From: Maylandia zebra
Taxonomy: Eukaryota; Chordata; Actinopteri; Cichliformes; Cichlidae
Length of the DNA stretch: 64,000 nt
NCBI RefSeq assembly: GCF_041146795.1
Contig: NC_135185.1
Coordinates: 10,163,529 to 10,227,528, forward strand
Direction: 5' to 3'
Shown here: one piece after another, positions 22,031 to 34,366 of the stretch
Numbering within the stretch: the stretch's first letter is position 1
Layout: every line of letters begins with the position of its first letter
Translations under genes and position numbers: made by a program
The notes under the pieces: generated by a model
What the model was told of the DNA's origin: nothing
Databases searched by the model: none
The model's input: the letters and a program-made list of their open reading frames with translations, nothing else

Positions 22031-23308
22031 CTAATCCAAATTCAGAGCCCTTTTAAAGACCGTCTCAGCATCCTCAGCAAGAGTGTCGAGGAAATGATTC
22101 AGAGCTTTGTTGGTAAATGCAAAAGAGAGACCGATTGATGCTAAAATTCCAATTACTGGAATCCATCTGAATCCTTCCTCTGCTGCTAGTAATGCAGCTG
22201 TGCATGCTAGCTGGGTCAAAATCTTCAGGATGAGCTCTTTATTTATTTCTCCTTTAGCCAGTGGTGACTTGATAACAGCAAACAGATCAGTGTATGGAAC
22301 ACCTGAGCTGGAAGCAAGTTTCTCCAGAGATGGCTTATCAAGACCAAACCCAGCTACATATTCTTTGACAACCTTAATGATCAAGCCTATATCAACAGCA
22401 GCAGAAAGCCCAGGGAGTGGAACTCCTGCTACAGCTCCAGACAGAGTAGAGTAGTATTTTATTTTAGACTGAAAAGTTTCTTTCTTCTCGTTGATGATCT
22501 TCTGGTTGATATCAGACAAGGCAAACAGCAGAGCATCTCTCTTGTGTGCATGAAGATCTCTCTTGAACATCTCACGTAAGAAAGGGAAGTCGTAAAGACT
22601 GCGCTCAAAGCTGGACACAAGGAAGACCTGTGGAAATGGGATGCCTAGTTCTCCAAGATCTGTGTGATAAATGATATTTAATCTAAAACAACCACACTTT
22701 TCATAATATAAATAAATAATTAAAAACATTTGGGAAAAGTATATTTTATCTTAATAAAAGAGGAACTCACCTTGAACACATTTTTCTCTGTTCTTTTTAA
22801 GAGTCCTCCCTTCATTGAAGTCTCTCTTTCTTCTCTCAGCTTGTATATCGTTGTTAATCTTTGATCGAACAAAGTAGAACTTTTTCTTCATCTTCTGAAT
22901 CTCCTTTGCGAGTTTCACCTCATTTTCTCTGAAGCGAGTGTCTGAGATGATGATGAAGAGGTCAAACTTCTCAAATCCAACAAGCTCCAGGTACTCATCA
23001 GCTGGAAACTTGGTGGTGCCGATCCCAGGAAGATCCCATAAAGTGACATTGGGATAGTTTGGATGGGGGTACGCTGTACACTGTAAGGTTGTTTGTGTAA
23101 CACCAGTAGGAGCAGCTCCCTCGTCATCATCGGACATCTCTCTGAAGGCATTAACAAAGGTGGATTTACCAGCACCAGATTTTCCTGTGATGGCGATCTT
23201 TAGTGGAATATTATTTTGGTCTTTTAAAAACTCTTTAATCAATTTCACAGCTGCAGCAGCATCATTTTTCTTCAGTGCACTTTTAACGGCATTAGTTAGA
23301 TCCTCCAT
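22031..23308 (-). CDS. Immunity-related GTPase (IRG) gene 2, two exons, 388 aa
   Basis: Exon 1 is 23308-22771 and exon 2 is 22659-22031; the 111-bp intron has GTGAGT and CACAG ends and is in phase 1. The 1167 joined bases keep one frame. The N-terminal G domain has P-loop GKSGAGKST (about residues 43-51), APTG in switch I and DLPGIGTTKF. The C-terminal helical domain follows, with FLVSSFERSLYDFPFL, GVPLPGLSAAVDIGL and AEEGFRWIPVIGILASIG. Length fits p47 IRGs. The G4 motif reads SKIN, where IRGs normally have [ST]KxD; this Asp sets guanine specificity, so nucleotide binding may be altered. No N-terminal myristoylation motif is present. The start MED is shared with gene 3. Likely role: cell-autonomous immunity at pathogen vacuoles, by family. 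Flanked upstream by an acceptor (CTCTTTAG) that implies a non-coding first exon. Confidence 0.85.
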
Positions 23309-23624
23309 GCTGAGCCCTAAAGAGAAGAAGAAAAAGCTGTCAGAATCACTGTACTATTATCTCTGACTGCAGAGTGTATACATAAAATGGGTATGTACTT
23401 TGATAAGCCTCTATTGAGAGATGTGATTTTGTATCACAATGTCAGAATTTTCATAAAATGTTATTTTTATCATAGTCTACTAGCTCTCGTGTGCTGGCTC
23501 ATTCTTTTCTGACTTTCTCTCCTTTTTTTTGCTCTCTCCAAATCTCTCTGTATATTAGGCTAAATGATCATATTATTTTAATATATCACAGAAACTTGTT
23601 TCTGCAAAAGTTTTTATTTCAACC

Positions 23625-23700
23625 AAGATGGCGCCGCGTATGGGTGCCCTGGTACTTCAGTGCTGCTACAGAGAGGCCAAGTACAGGTTCACATTGATAA
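23625..23700 (+). mobile_element. Small LINE 5' end fragment
   Basis: CAACCAAGATGGCGCCGCGT followed by ATGGGTGCCCTGGTACTTCA matches the LINE start at 615-570 (minus strand), then diverges. Confidence 0.55.
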
Positions 23701-23769
23701 ACATCAGCACTCTGAGAAGATGCAGCAGCAGATCTCAGAGAATGACTCTGCCTCTGTGTGGAAAAGTTT

Positions 23770-24964
23770 TAGGAATATCACCATGTAACACTGATGAAGC
23801 GCTAATGAATTAATACAGGCTAGGTATTGAGTGAAATATTATGGTTATTATTAATCAGAATATTTAGAAATGCTACTGGAGCTGATGGGCAGTAATTAAT
23901 AAATACACACAACACAAATGCTTTTGCAGGTACCATGTATTTAACCAAACCCCAAAGAAAAATAACAAGAAAAGAAAAAGAAAACTTAAATAATCACTCC
24001 TGCTGCAGCTATTCAATTAATCAAAAACCCAGTGGGGGTGCACAAAGACAACTAAGCAAATCCTTCTGGCTTATACCAAGCAATACAGATTCTCAAAAAA
24101 CAGTTCCCCATAAAGAACACATGTTAACATCAAATCCACTGATCCACACTGAAGTCCATGAGTTTTATCTGAATGTCCATGAGAGATGTCCAAGCGCTAT
24201 TGTCCATAAATGAGGGGGAATGGTGTGTATGATTGCGGAAATCAGTGTATTTGGAAAACGGGGACAGAGCGTCGTCTTTGATAGCTTCCTACCCAACCAG
24301 TGGAAGCTTCAATTGCAGAATGAGTCCTGCTCCTAGCCATTCATTGGCTCGCCATCCTTTTTCATACCCCAAAAAAGGTTCACCTGGCCTGCATTAAATA
24401 AACAAGGCCAATAAGAAAGCACAAGAATAATACAAAAATGTCAGCCAATTAAGCTAAATACATTAAGTTGTTCTTGTTCCTGTGTACACAATTTATAAAT
24501 AAACAAACAATATATTGGTTAAATATATTATACTTAACCAATAAGGATTTAACTGAAACATTTCAACTGCTATATAAATGCATACTATGTAGCTTCACAA
24601 CATTTTTTATTCAACAAATATCGGTCAAATCAAAATCAAATTGTTTGGACCGGCAGCAGCCAATTAACGTCAGCTGGTAGCAATACAAACAGTCAATTAA
24701 AAGTTCAAACTCACCAATTCCATTCTGTTCAGTGCACAACAACACTATGGTTCTGGCTCACAGTAATCAGCATCTAAGTTGCATAAGTTAGTTGGTGTTA
24801 AAAAATGCATTAAAACGGGAAAAGCAAATGTTTGCCAATACACACCTGCAACAGCTCTGTCACCTGGCTTGCCTCCACACATCTGACGGGAGGAAGCCGG
24901 GACAGGCTTAGTATGACCTACATGCCATCCGATTGGCTGAGCAAAGTCATGTGGTTGGAGTCAT
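23770..24964. other. Unassigned DNA between IRG gene 2 and a LINE
   Basis: A-rich and T-rich patches and short frames only. No domain, splice pattern or paired repeat was recognised. Confidence 0.35.
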
Positions 24965-26890
24965 GTATTTGTGATACGTTCAATGGCAGGAAATAAGTGC
25001 AGGAAATTACTCTGGGTTACAACCAACTACAAGCCTAAAACTGCCCACTCCACTGATGACTTGCTCTTGGCCAACACCCTTAACGACTTTTACTGCCGTG
25101 TTGACGAGCCATCAGGCAGCCTTCACACCTCCAACAGCCCCAACAATAGAGACACTTTGGACACTCATTCCCTCACCTCTCCCCCCTCCATAGAGCCATC
25201 ACCACCATCAAACACTTCACCTACAACACCCCCCTCCTCACCCCACACCAAGGAGGATTTCACACCACCTTCTCCCACCACAACCCTTCATATTCATGAA
25301 GCAGATGTGAGGAAGCAGTTTAAGAATCTGAATGCTCGGAAAGCTCAGACGGTGTGTCTCCTGCCACCCTCAGACACTGTGCAAACGAGCTGGCCCCAGT
25401 GTTTTCTGGCATTTTCAACTCCTCACTGCAGGCATGTCATGTGCCTGCCTGCTTCAAGTCCTCTACCATAATCCCTGTCCCCAAGAAACCAAGGATCACT
25501 GGACTAAATGACTACAGACCTGTGGCTCTGACATCTGTGGTCATGAGGTCATTTGAGCGCCTGGTTCTCTCCTACCTCAAGACCCTCACGGCCCCCCTCC
25601 TGGACCCCCTGCAGTTTGCATACAGAGCCAACAGGTCTGTAGACGACGCCATCAACATGGCCCTACACTTCATCCTGCAGCATCTGGACTCCCCAGGAAC
25701 CTACGCCAGGATCCTGTTTGTGGACTTCAGCTCTGCCTTCAACACCATCCTTCCACACCATCTCCAAGCCAAGCTTTCCCAGATGAATGTGCCTGATCCC
25801 ATCTGCCGGTGGATCACTGACTTCCTGACGGACAGGAAGCAGCATGTGAGGCTGGGAAAGAACGTCTCGGACTCCCGGACCATCAGCACCGGCTCCCCTC
25901 AGGGCTGTGTTCTTTCTCCTCTGCTCTTCTCCCTCTACACTAACTGCTCCACCTCCACCCACCAGTCTGTCAAGCTAATCAAGTTTGCAGATGACACCAC
26001 CATTATTGGACTCATCTCGGACGGGGATGAGTCTGCCTACAGGAGGGAGGTTGAACGTCTGGTGTCCTGGTGCAGCCACAACAACCTGGTGCTGAATGCC
26101 CAGAAGACAGTGGAGATTATTGTGGACTTCAGGAAGCACACAGCCCCACTCCCCCCCATCATCCTGACTGACACCCCCATCACCTCTGTGGACTCATTCC
26201 GCTTCCTGGGTACCACCATCACCCAGGACCTGAAGTGGGAGCCCACCATCACCTCCGTCATTAAGAAAGCCCAGCAGAGGATGTACTTCCTGAGGCAGCT
26301 GAAGAAATTCAACCTGCCAACACGGACGATGATGCAATTCTACACTGCAATCATCGAGTCCATCCTCACCTCCTCCATCACCGTGTGGTACGCTGGAGCC
26401 ACTATCAGGGACAAACAGAGACTGCAGCGTGTTGTGCGCTCTGCTGAGAAGGTGATTGGCTGCACACTCCCATCTCTGCAGGACCTGTACACCTTCAGGA
26501 CACTGGGGCGTGCAGCTCGGATCACAGCTGACCCTTCTCACCCTGGACACAGTCTGTTTGACCTGCTCCCCTCAGGCAGGAGGCTCCATTCGCACCAGAA
26601 CCTCTCGCCATAAGAACAGTTTCTTCCCCTCTGCTGTTGGACACATGAACAATAACCGTATGACTGTTACCACCACTAACACATGACCCTACGCTGTGTC
26701 ACTGCATCATTCCATGTTTGGCACTGATCACCACCTGCACTCATGTATATATCTCTCTACTTAGCACTTTTAATTCTTATTTTTATGTCTATTTAAACGT
26801 TATATGACAGTATGTTTGCACTAAGTACCACAGCAATTTCCTAATGTTGTAAACCTGCTCAACATTTGGCAATAAAACCCTTTCTGATTC
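24965..26890 (+). mobile_element. Rex1/CR1-like LINE, 5'-truncated, near-complete RT
   Basis: The linker at 24971-25340 contains LLANTLNDFYCRVDEP. A small deletion near 25345 (at the RKAPGPDG site) shifts the frame. RT then runs open from 25354 to 26613: [35 protein letters not shown] (first catalytic Asp), [30 protein letters not shown] (FADD) and [13 protein letters not shown] second shift near 26585 separates the last codons ([16 protein letters not shown]). The end is AATAAAACCCTTTCTGATTC, a TTCTGA-type tail. Sequence matching the first half of the known Rex1 site, GCCTTCAACACC, is at 25735. Inactive but young. Confidence 0.8.
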
Positions 26891-27289
26891 TGATATTAAC
26901 GTTCATTTGAAACCATTTATAGTGGACAGAAATTATTTTTTTGGAGTGGCACAAATAATTTGTGTGGCATGTTATTTAATGCAGAACAGCTGATTGTTCT
27001 GTAAATAGTTATTTAAAAAAATCAAGGTAAAAGGTAAATGGATGCAAATAACTTTGTTGTTTGCAAAACTTGTGCATAGGATTTTAAAATTGACAATTTA
27101 TATTTGCATTTAAAGTTATGAAATATGATTCATTAAACATGTTTGTGGTTGTTACAGTAAAAAAATATAACTTTATCTACTCTGATTTTATGTTTGTCTG
27201 ATTTTAGATCAATTGTGTTAATACAGTATGTAAAAAATGAAAACATAACTGTAAATTCAGACACGTGAGGTTGTGCTGAAAACAATGAT

Positions 27290-28286
27290 ACCAAACAAGG
27301 CAAGGGTCAAGGGTCAGTGTTGGGACCAAAACTTTTCAATGTATACATAAATGATATTTTTGATGTTTCTCAAGTACTTAAACTCATACTGGTCGCAGAT
27401 GACACCAACATATTTTTCAGTAGCGATGATTATACTGATCTTGTAATGACCGTAAACAGGGAGCTAAAATTAATTTTAAAAAATGGATGGACATAAATAA
27501 ATTATCATTAAATATAAATAAAACTAAAGCAATATTTTTTGGTAATTTAAAATATAATATAGAATTACCAATTATCATTGAAGGTGTACCAATTGATAAT
27601 GTGAGTGAAAACAAATTTTTGGGAGTCGTAACTGATAATAAAATTTCATGGAAACCCCACGTCAGACACATAAAAACCAAAATTTCCAGAAGCCTCGCAG
27701 TTTTGAACAAAGTGAAACAATTCCTTGATAAAGATGCACTTCGTACTCTGTACTGTACCCTGGTTCTTCCATATCTTACATATTGTGTGGAAGTGTGGGG
27801 AAATACATATAAAAATACAACTAATCCATTAGTCACAGTACAGAAACGAGCACTGCGTATTATTCACAAGGCTGGTTATCTAGATCATACTCACAAATTC
27901 TTTCTTCAGGCAAAGTTACTTAAATTCCAGGATCTGGTTAATTACAATACATCCATAATTTTGTATAAAACTTTTACTAAACTTTTACCGGCAAATTTAC
28001 AAACAAGATTTGAAATTCGAGAAAAGGTTTATAATGTGAGAGGCTTTGGAGAATTCAAATTACCCAGAACTCGAACAACCCGTAAAGGTTTTTGTGTGTA
28101 TGTATGTGGTGTGAAAATCTGGAACAGTCTGAGTTTACAATTGAAACAATGCAAAAATATTCATAGATTTAAATTTCTCTACAAACAGTTGGTCTGGTCA
28201 CAGTATACTCAATGATGGTTTTTTGTGTGCTCTGTAGTGTCTGTTCTCTTACCATTGCTGGTATGGATTCCAAAAAAAAAAAAAAA
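27290..28286 (+). mobile_element. 5'-truncated jockey-group LINE with poly(A)
   Basis: RT from the region of GSVLGPKLFNVYINDI and VADDTNIFFSS, with a frameshift near 27485. It is then open at 27487-28215: KFLGVVTDNKISWKPHVRHI, YCVEVWGNTYKNT and VQKRALRIIHKAGYLDHTH. The end is a run of about 15 A at 28272. Same family as 18487-19405. The clade (jockey, I or L2 group) is not settled. Confidence 0.75.
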
Positions 28287-30505
28287 GTGTGTGCGTATGT
28301 ACATATATGTACATGTGTGTGTAGATATATATGTATGTATATGTATGTGTGTTTGTTACTTGTAGTTATTACTGCCTGTTACCTGTGGTAATGCAATTTA
28401 TAATTTATATTCTGTATTCAGTTATGAAGGCTCTAATTGTTGTTTGCGAGCTGCCGTTTAGATGCTTGTATGTGCCCGGGGCTGTTGATGGGTCTGTATG
28501 CAATTGTAACGCTAAGTTATTTAAGGACTAGTTTATTTCAATGGATGAGTTTACTGACTGACGCGCAGAAGAAATAGTTCTTTATGGAGCCTAGATGGTG
28601 TGAATGATGAGACCAAAGACTGCAATATCTTGTACCAAAAATATATTGAATAAATAGGGGACAGGGGAAATGGAACAAAATAATTAATACCACACACCAC
28701 ATAAATGCCCACAATTAAATAATAAATCAATTCTGTGATTTTTCTGTGCAAGAGTCCTTTTGCTAAGAGTCCTTTTTGGTCCTTTTCTTTTTAAAGTTCA
28801 CTTTCAAGGTATTTCTCCTTAGGGTCCAGCTTCATACAATGGGGAAATATGTCCGTAATCCAAAGACGGCTAAGTGGGGGAAAAGAGGGGAAAACAAAGA
28901 ATGGTCCTACCGGCTCGCCACTTCAATATGAAGAAGATCAATTCAAAGGGGGGAAAATAACCTGACCTGTAGGTCAGAAAAATGTCCATTAGCACATCAA
29001 GTTCGATTCAGTTTACCGGTAAACAAATATATTTTTCTGCAAGTCTATGTAACAATGCAAATCATAAATCATCATCATCATCAATCAATGTACAACAGTT
29101 AAATTATTAATCATCTTGGCTACGTAGCTTAATCTATACATTCCAGTAGCGTTCGCTACAAACAATACAAAAACAACAATAAAGAAAAACAACTGTCTAA
29201 CAGACAGCATAGCCGAATTCAAGGCAACACATAACAATAGTGATGGCCCGCTTAAAGCTGAAGCTCCGGTGCGTGTGTCAAAAAAATCAACACACTGCTT
29301 GAGAAGCACTGTATCGAAGCTTGATTCGTTTGGCCAGAGTCACGTGATCGGTGACGTCCGAAGCTTCATTTAGAGCCTAACTGCTTCAGTATCTGATTCA
29401 GTGGTTTATAAGGAAGCGAATCATTCCCGGGATTTGTGGAGTGTTTTGATGGTGACAGATAGCGAACCACTGATCATTCTACTGAGAGATTTGGAGCCAG
29501 CGAGGAATAAAGGAGGTTCTGTTGTGTGGGAGAATTTTGAGTTGATTTTTGTCAATCGGGTGGGTTTTCCAGCTTTGTGTTCTGGCCGTTTGCTTTTGTT
29601 TTGTGCGTGTTTATTATATCTGAAAACGGGAAAAAGGTAAAATGTCAAAAATCTGCTTCCATAATATAAATATCATTAAATAACTTTAGAAAAACTTCCA
29701 CTTGACTCTTTACATGTAATGTTATAAAAATATATATTTTATTGTTTAATTAATCTGAAAATGTTAGTCTGCCAAATGTGCAGCAATTGAATTTATTTAT
29801 TCTCTTTAGCTGATAGTTGGTGGGGCCCAGGTAGACTGTATAACTGCATCTCTACCAGTTTCTCTGCACTCCAGCCTCCTCTGGGCCATGTGAAGGGATT
29901 TTCCTTAAGGCAGGAGAAATTATCTCCACGAAAAGGAACAGGTTCGGCCATCGCACATTAGAACAAATTCTCTTCTTAAATAAAAAAAGGGTTACCTTAA
30001 ATGCATCATGTTTTTAATTTGCAAGTTCATAAGCATTTTTCTTTTCCATTTCACAATCAATTCTACCCCCAGGTCAAAAATATGTCTGGGAAAATAAATA
30101 ATAAATAATAAAAGTGTTCAAAAACAGCGGTTTTTGAACCGGAGTTCTGCTCGCGGTGGGAACACCGCCGCACAAAGTCATTTTTTAATCGCGAAAACGA
30201 TCGGCTGGTTACTGAAAACCAAAGGTTGAAAGATATTAAGGACACTTACCGCTGAGGTGAAATGAGTTTATAGATGAATTGAGGGGAGAAAACGCTTTGT
30301 TTTCCAACACCGTTCTAAATGCCATAAGCTCACAGCCCCAGACCCCAGAGGGTCCAGGGTATAATAATAATTTTATTATTGAACAACAACCATGTTCTCA
30401 ATGAACCCAAAAAACTAATTTATATCAAAGCTGAATGTTTTTGGAAGTCGTTTTCAGTTTGTTTTTAGTTTTAGCTATTTTAGGGGGATATCTGTGTGTG
30501 CAGGT
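28287..30505. other. Unassigned DNA
   Basis: Begins with a GT/TA-rich simple stretch (28288-28350). At 29260-29400, GAAGCTTGATTCGTTTGGCC with CACGTGAT and CCGAAGCTTCATTTAG resembles promoter-side sequence of BED-type hAT elements, but no transposase or ends were found. No gene is supported. Confidence 0.3.
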
Positions 30506-30507
30506 GA

Positions 30508-31894
30508 CTATTACTATGCATAATTATTAGGCAACTTAACAAAAAACAAATATATACCCATTTCAATTATTTATTTTTACCAGTGAAACCAATATAACAT
30601 CTCCACATTCACAAATATACATTTCTGACATTCAAAAACAAAACAAAAACAAATCAGTGACCAATATAGCCACCTTTCTTTGCAAGGACACTCAAAAGCC
30701 TGCCATCCATGGATTCTGTCAGTGTTTTGATCTGTTCACCATCAACATTGCGTGCAGCAGCAACCACAGCCTCCCAGACACTGTTCAGAGAGGTGTACTG
30801 TTTTCCCTCCTTGTAAATCTCACATTTGATGATGGACCACAGGTTCTCAATGGGGTTCAGATCAGGTGAACAAGGTGGCCATGTCATTAGCTTTTCTTCT
30901 TTTATACCCTTTCTTGCCAGCCACGCTGTGGAGTACTTGGACGCGTGTGATGGAGCATTGTCCTGCATGAAAATCATGTTTTTCTTGAAGGATGCAGACT
31001 TCTTCCTGTACCACTGCTTGAAGAAGGTGTCTTTCAGAAACTGGCAGTAGGACTGGGAGTTGAGCTTGACTCCATCCTCAACCCGAAAAGGCCCCACAAG
31101 CTCATCTTTGATGATACCAGCCCAAACCAGTACTCCACCTCCACCTTGCTGGCGTCTGAGCCGGACTGGAGCTCTCTGCCCTTTACCAATCCAGCCACGG
31201 GCCCATCCATCTGGCCCATCAAGACTCACTCTCATTTCATCAGTCCATAAAACCTTAGAAAAATCAGTCTTGAGATATTTCTTGGCCCAGTCTTGACGTT
31301 TCAGCTTGTGTGTCTTGTTCAGTGGTGGTCGTCTTTCAGCCTTTCTTACCTTTGCCATGTCTCTGAGTATTGCACACCTTGTGCTTTTGGGCACTCCAGT
31401 GATGTTGCAGCTCTGAAATATGGCCAAACTGGTGGCAAGTGGCATCTTGGCAGCTGCACGCTTGACTTTTCTCAGTTCATGGGCAGTTATTTTGCACCTT
31501 GGTTTTTCCACACGCTTCTTGCGACCCTGTTGACTATTTTGAATGAAACGCTTGATTGTTCGATGATCACGTTTCAGAAGCTTTGCAATTTTGAGGCTGC
31601 TGCATCCCTCTGCAAGATATCTCACTATTTTAGACTTTTCTGAGCCTGTCAAGTCCTTCTTTTGACCCATTTTGCCAAAGGAAAGGACGTTGCCTAATAA
31701 TTATGCACACCTGATATAGGGTGTTGATGTCATTAGACCACACCCCTTCTCATTACAGAGATGCACATCACCTAATATGCTTAATTGGTAGTAGGCTTTC
31801 GAGCCTATACAGCTTGGAGTAAGACAACATGCATGAAGAGGATGATGTGGACAAAATACTCATTTGCCTAATAATTCTGCACTCCCTTTATATT
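30508..31894 (-). mobile_element. Intact Tc1-like transposon
   Basis: Inverted ends TGCATAATTATTAGGCAACT and the complement of GCCTAATAATTCTGCAC flank one complete transposase (30654-31670). The outermost bases next to the TA dinucleotides are uncertain by a few positions. It lies inside a LINE tail that continues at 31897. Confidence 0.75.
30654..31670 (-). CDS. Tc1-like transposase, 338 aa, intact
   Basis: Cut-and-paste transposase of the Tc1/mariner superfamily. The N-terminal paired-type helix-turn-helix (about residues 10-110) includes SSLKIAKLLKRDHRTIKRFI. The catalytic DDE domain has VLWTDEMRVSLDG (first D), NMIFMQDNAPSHASKY (second D) and [16 protein letters not shown] (E). The spacing between the last two fits DD34E. 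A GGGG segment (RQQGGGGVLVWAGI) precedes. No frameshift or stop is seen over the usual length, so the protein may still be functional; a true test needs expression data. Confidence 0.9.
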   Translation of the reverse strand: MGQKKDLTGSEKSKIVRYLAEGCSSLKIAKLLKRDHRTIKRFIQNSQQGRKKRVEKPRCKITAHELRKVKRAAAKMPLATSLAIFQSCNITGVPKSTRCAILRDMAKVRKAERRPPLNKTHKLKRQDWAKKYLKTDFSKVLWTDEMRVSLDGPDGWARGWIGKGQRAPVRLRRQQGGGGVLVWAGIIKDELVGPFRVEDGVKLNSQSYCQFLKDTFFKQWYRKKSASFKKNMIFMQDNAPSHASKYSTAWLARKGIKEEKLMTWPPCSPDLNPIENLWSIIKCEIYKEGKQYTSLNSVWEAVVAAARNVDGEQIKTLTESMDGRLLSVLAKKGGYIGH

Positions 31895-31896
31895 GT

Positions 31897-31980
31897 ATGT
31901 ATTGTCTGTATGGTCATCTAGGTCTGTCATCTCAGCTACAGGCAACTGCAACTGACAAATAAAGCTTATCCTTATCCTTA
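31897..31980 (+). mobile_element. LINE/SINE 3' tail
   Basis: GCAACTGCAACTGACAAATA then AAGCTTATCCTTATCCTTAT matches the retroposon tail at 1548-1575. Confidence 0.6.
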
Positions 31981-32104
31981 TGATCTGAAACATTTAAGTG
32001 CCAGAAATATGCAAAAAATCTCTAAAATATTTTGTATCACCCCCATAGAGCAATTTGTTTTCAACTGGTTCACTAGAGTTTCTAAAAATGCAAGAAAGGT
32101 GTGT

Positions 32105-33740
32105 GAGGTGTGTTCAAGATGACGCCGGTGTGTGTGGCTTGCCATCTGTCACTGCCAGTGTTATGTTTGTTTGTGTTGATTCTATTGACTATTGTAATAA
32201 ATGCCAACTCTCTCTTGGTGTATGATTGCCAAACTCTAGTGGATCTCCGACCTTCTGCCAAAGATCGGGCAAACTATCTTTTCTTTCCAAAATTCTTGAA
32301 AAGGTAGTTCACACCAAATTAATGACCTTCCTGGGAAAGCAAAATGCTTTAGAGGATTTCCAATCTGGTTTTAAACCCTTTCATAGCACTGAATCAGCCC
32401 CTTTAAATGTTTTTAATTACATATTTTTAGCCACTGATGCTGGGGACTGTGTTGTTCTAGTGCTTTTAGATTTAACAGCTGCTTTGATACCGTGGATCAC
32501 GCCATTTTACTCTCTTCTTTGGAGCACTGGGTGGGCATTAGGGGCACAACACTGGAGTGGTTCAGGTCCTACTTGGCGGGGTGAACTTTCTGTGTCAGTC
32601 TCGGTGACCATGTGTCGTCCTCCACTCCTCTCTTGTGTGGTGTCCCACAGGGCTCAGTTCTTGGCCCCCCTCCTATTTTCTTTATATGTGCTTCCTCTTG
32701 GTTCTGTACTGAGAAAGCACGGCATTGCATTCCACTTTTATGCTGATGACTGTCAGATCTATGTCCCTCTAAAGAAAAAAGGCACATACTCCTCCACACA
32801 GCCATTAATTCAATGTCTCGATAACATTAAGGCTTGGATGTCTCTTAACTCTTTAAAATTCAATGATAAAAAGACTGAGGTGATGGTTTTTGGTGGCCCC
32901 ACTGATACCCCCAATGTGTATTTAGATACCTTGGCCCAGTATGTTAAACCAGCTGTCACAAACCTGGGGGTCAAAGTGGACTGTGATCTGAAGCTTGACA
33001 ATCAGATTAAGGCAGTGGTAAAATCAAACTTTTTTTTTAGCTCAGACAGCTGGCAAAAATAAAGCCAATTCTTTCACGGCAGCACTTTGAGACAGTGATC
33101 CACGCCTTTGTTAGCACTAAGCTGGATTACTGTAATGCACTTTATATAGGGGTCATCTACAGAGGGTGCAAAATGCCGCAGCTCATCTTTTAACTGGCAC
33201 TTGAAAGTTTCCCCTATTTTAGCTTCATTTCACTGGCTGCCCATTTCTTTTAGGATTCATTTCAAAATTCTTTTATTTGCTTTTAAAGCTCTCCATGGCC
33301 AAGTCCCATCTCATCTCTCTGAGCTGCTACAGTCTTATACATCCACCCGCTCTCTCAGGTCAGCTGATCAGCTGCTCCTGAATGTACCCAGGACTGGGCG
33401 TAAACTTAGAGGAGATCGTGCTTTTGCTGTAGCAGCTCCTGGACTGTGGAGCGATCTCCCTTTAGAGATTAGACAGGCTACCTGTTTTTAAGTCTTTCCC
33501 GAAAACCCACCTCTTTACCCTGACCTTTGACACCACATGAAATGTTTGTTTTTTATTTTTAAGTTGTGTTTTATTTGTTTTTAGTTGATCCCATGCTGTT
33601 TTAATTTTTAATGTTTATGTATTATGTGTTTTATTTATTTATTTATTTATTTTATTTTATTTTTTACTTATTTTCTGTACAGCACTTTATCCTGTGCTGG
33701 GTATTTTAAAGTGCTTTATAAATAAAATTGGATTGGATTG
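32105..33740 (+). mobile_element. L2 (Maui-like) LINE, internally deleted and frameshifted
   Basis: A 5' start (CAAGATGACGCCGGTGTG, 32117) is joined after about 120 bp to mid-RT: FLSKILEKVVHTKLMTFL, then FQSGFKPFHSTESA, then FYADDCQIYVPL (YADD) and FNDKKTEVMVFGG. The frame breaks near 32480 and 33045. The C-terminal region (FHWLPISFRIHFKILLFAFK, 33225) is in another frame. The tail is GCTTTATAAATAAAATTGGA plus TTGGATTG. The endonuclease is deleted. Inactive. Confidence 0.8.
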
Positions 33741-34366
33741 TGTTACAGAATAAATATATATTCTTAGTGCTTATTTTCTGATTATATTGTTTTATGTATT
33801 TTAATAATAAAGGCCTGTATAAAGGCCAGTTGTGAGAGAGAACTAGGTCAGAGGGGGACAGGTCGCCTTAGCAACAGAGGCTTAAGTTAGTGGAAGTTTA
33901 AGAAACAGGAAGTTTAGTGCAGAGCTGCAGAGGCATATTAATCAAATACAGGAAACCAGACAGAAAAAGTGGAACTAGTAACACAGAAGGAGTTGTTTTT
34001 ATCGAAACTATGTGTGACGTGTAAAGGACCAAAGTAACACCTATATGAGACACATTTTTGGCTTCTAATGGTAGAGATTTTGCAACTGGCTTTGGGCTGT
34101 GCAGGGCTCTCTCTTCCGGAAGATGAATAAATAAAAAAAATTATGAATAATTTGACTAAATGAGTCGTGTTCTCTCTATTCAGTAAAAGAATGACAAGAA
34201 TCAGATTTAATAATTGGAAAACAAAAAACCATAAATACATCATTTGTGAAAACAGCAAGAATTATTTTTTATGAACACACCTGATTTGGATGACTGGATT
34301 TGCTATGTACTCAGAAAAAATCTTATGTCTGCTTCAGTTTTAAAAGGATGACATTCTTTAACAAAA
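33741..34366. other. Unassigned DNA downstream of IRG gene 3
   Basis: No coding or repeat signal recognised. Confidence 0.3.

Noticed and set aside
29401..29640. 79-codon plus-strand frame with hydrophobic end
   Set aside because: No family, splice sites or repeat-protein motif seen; kept only as unassigned DNA.
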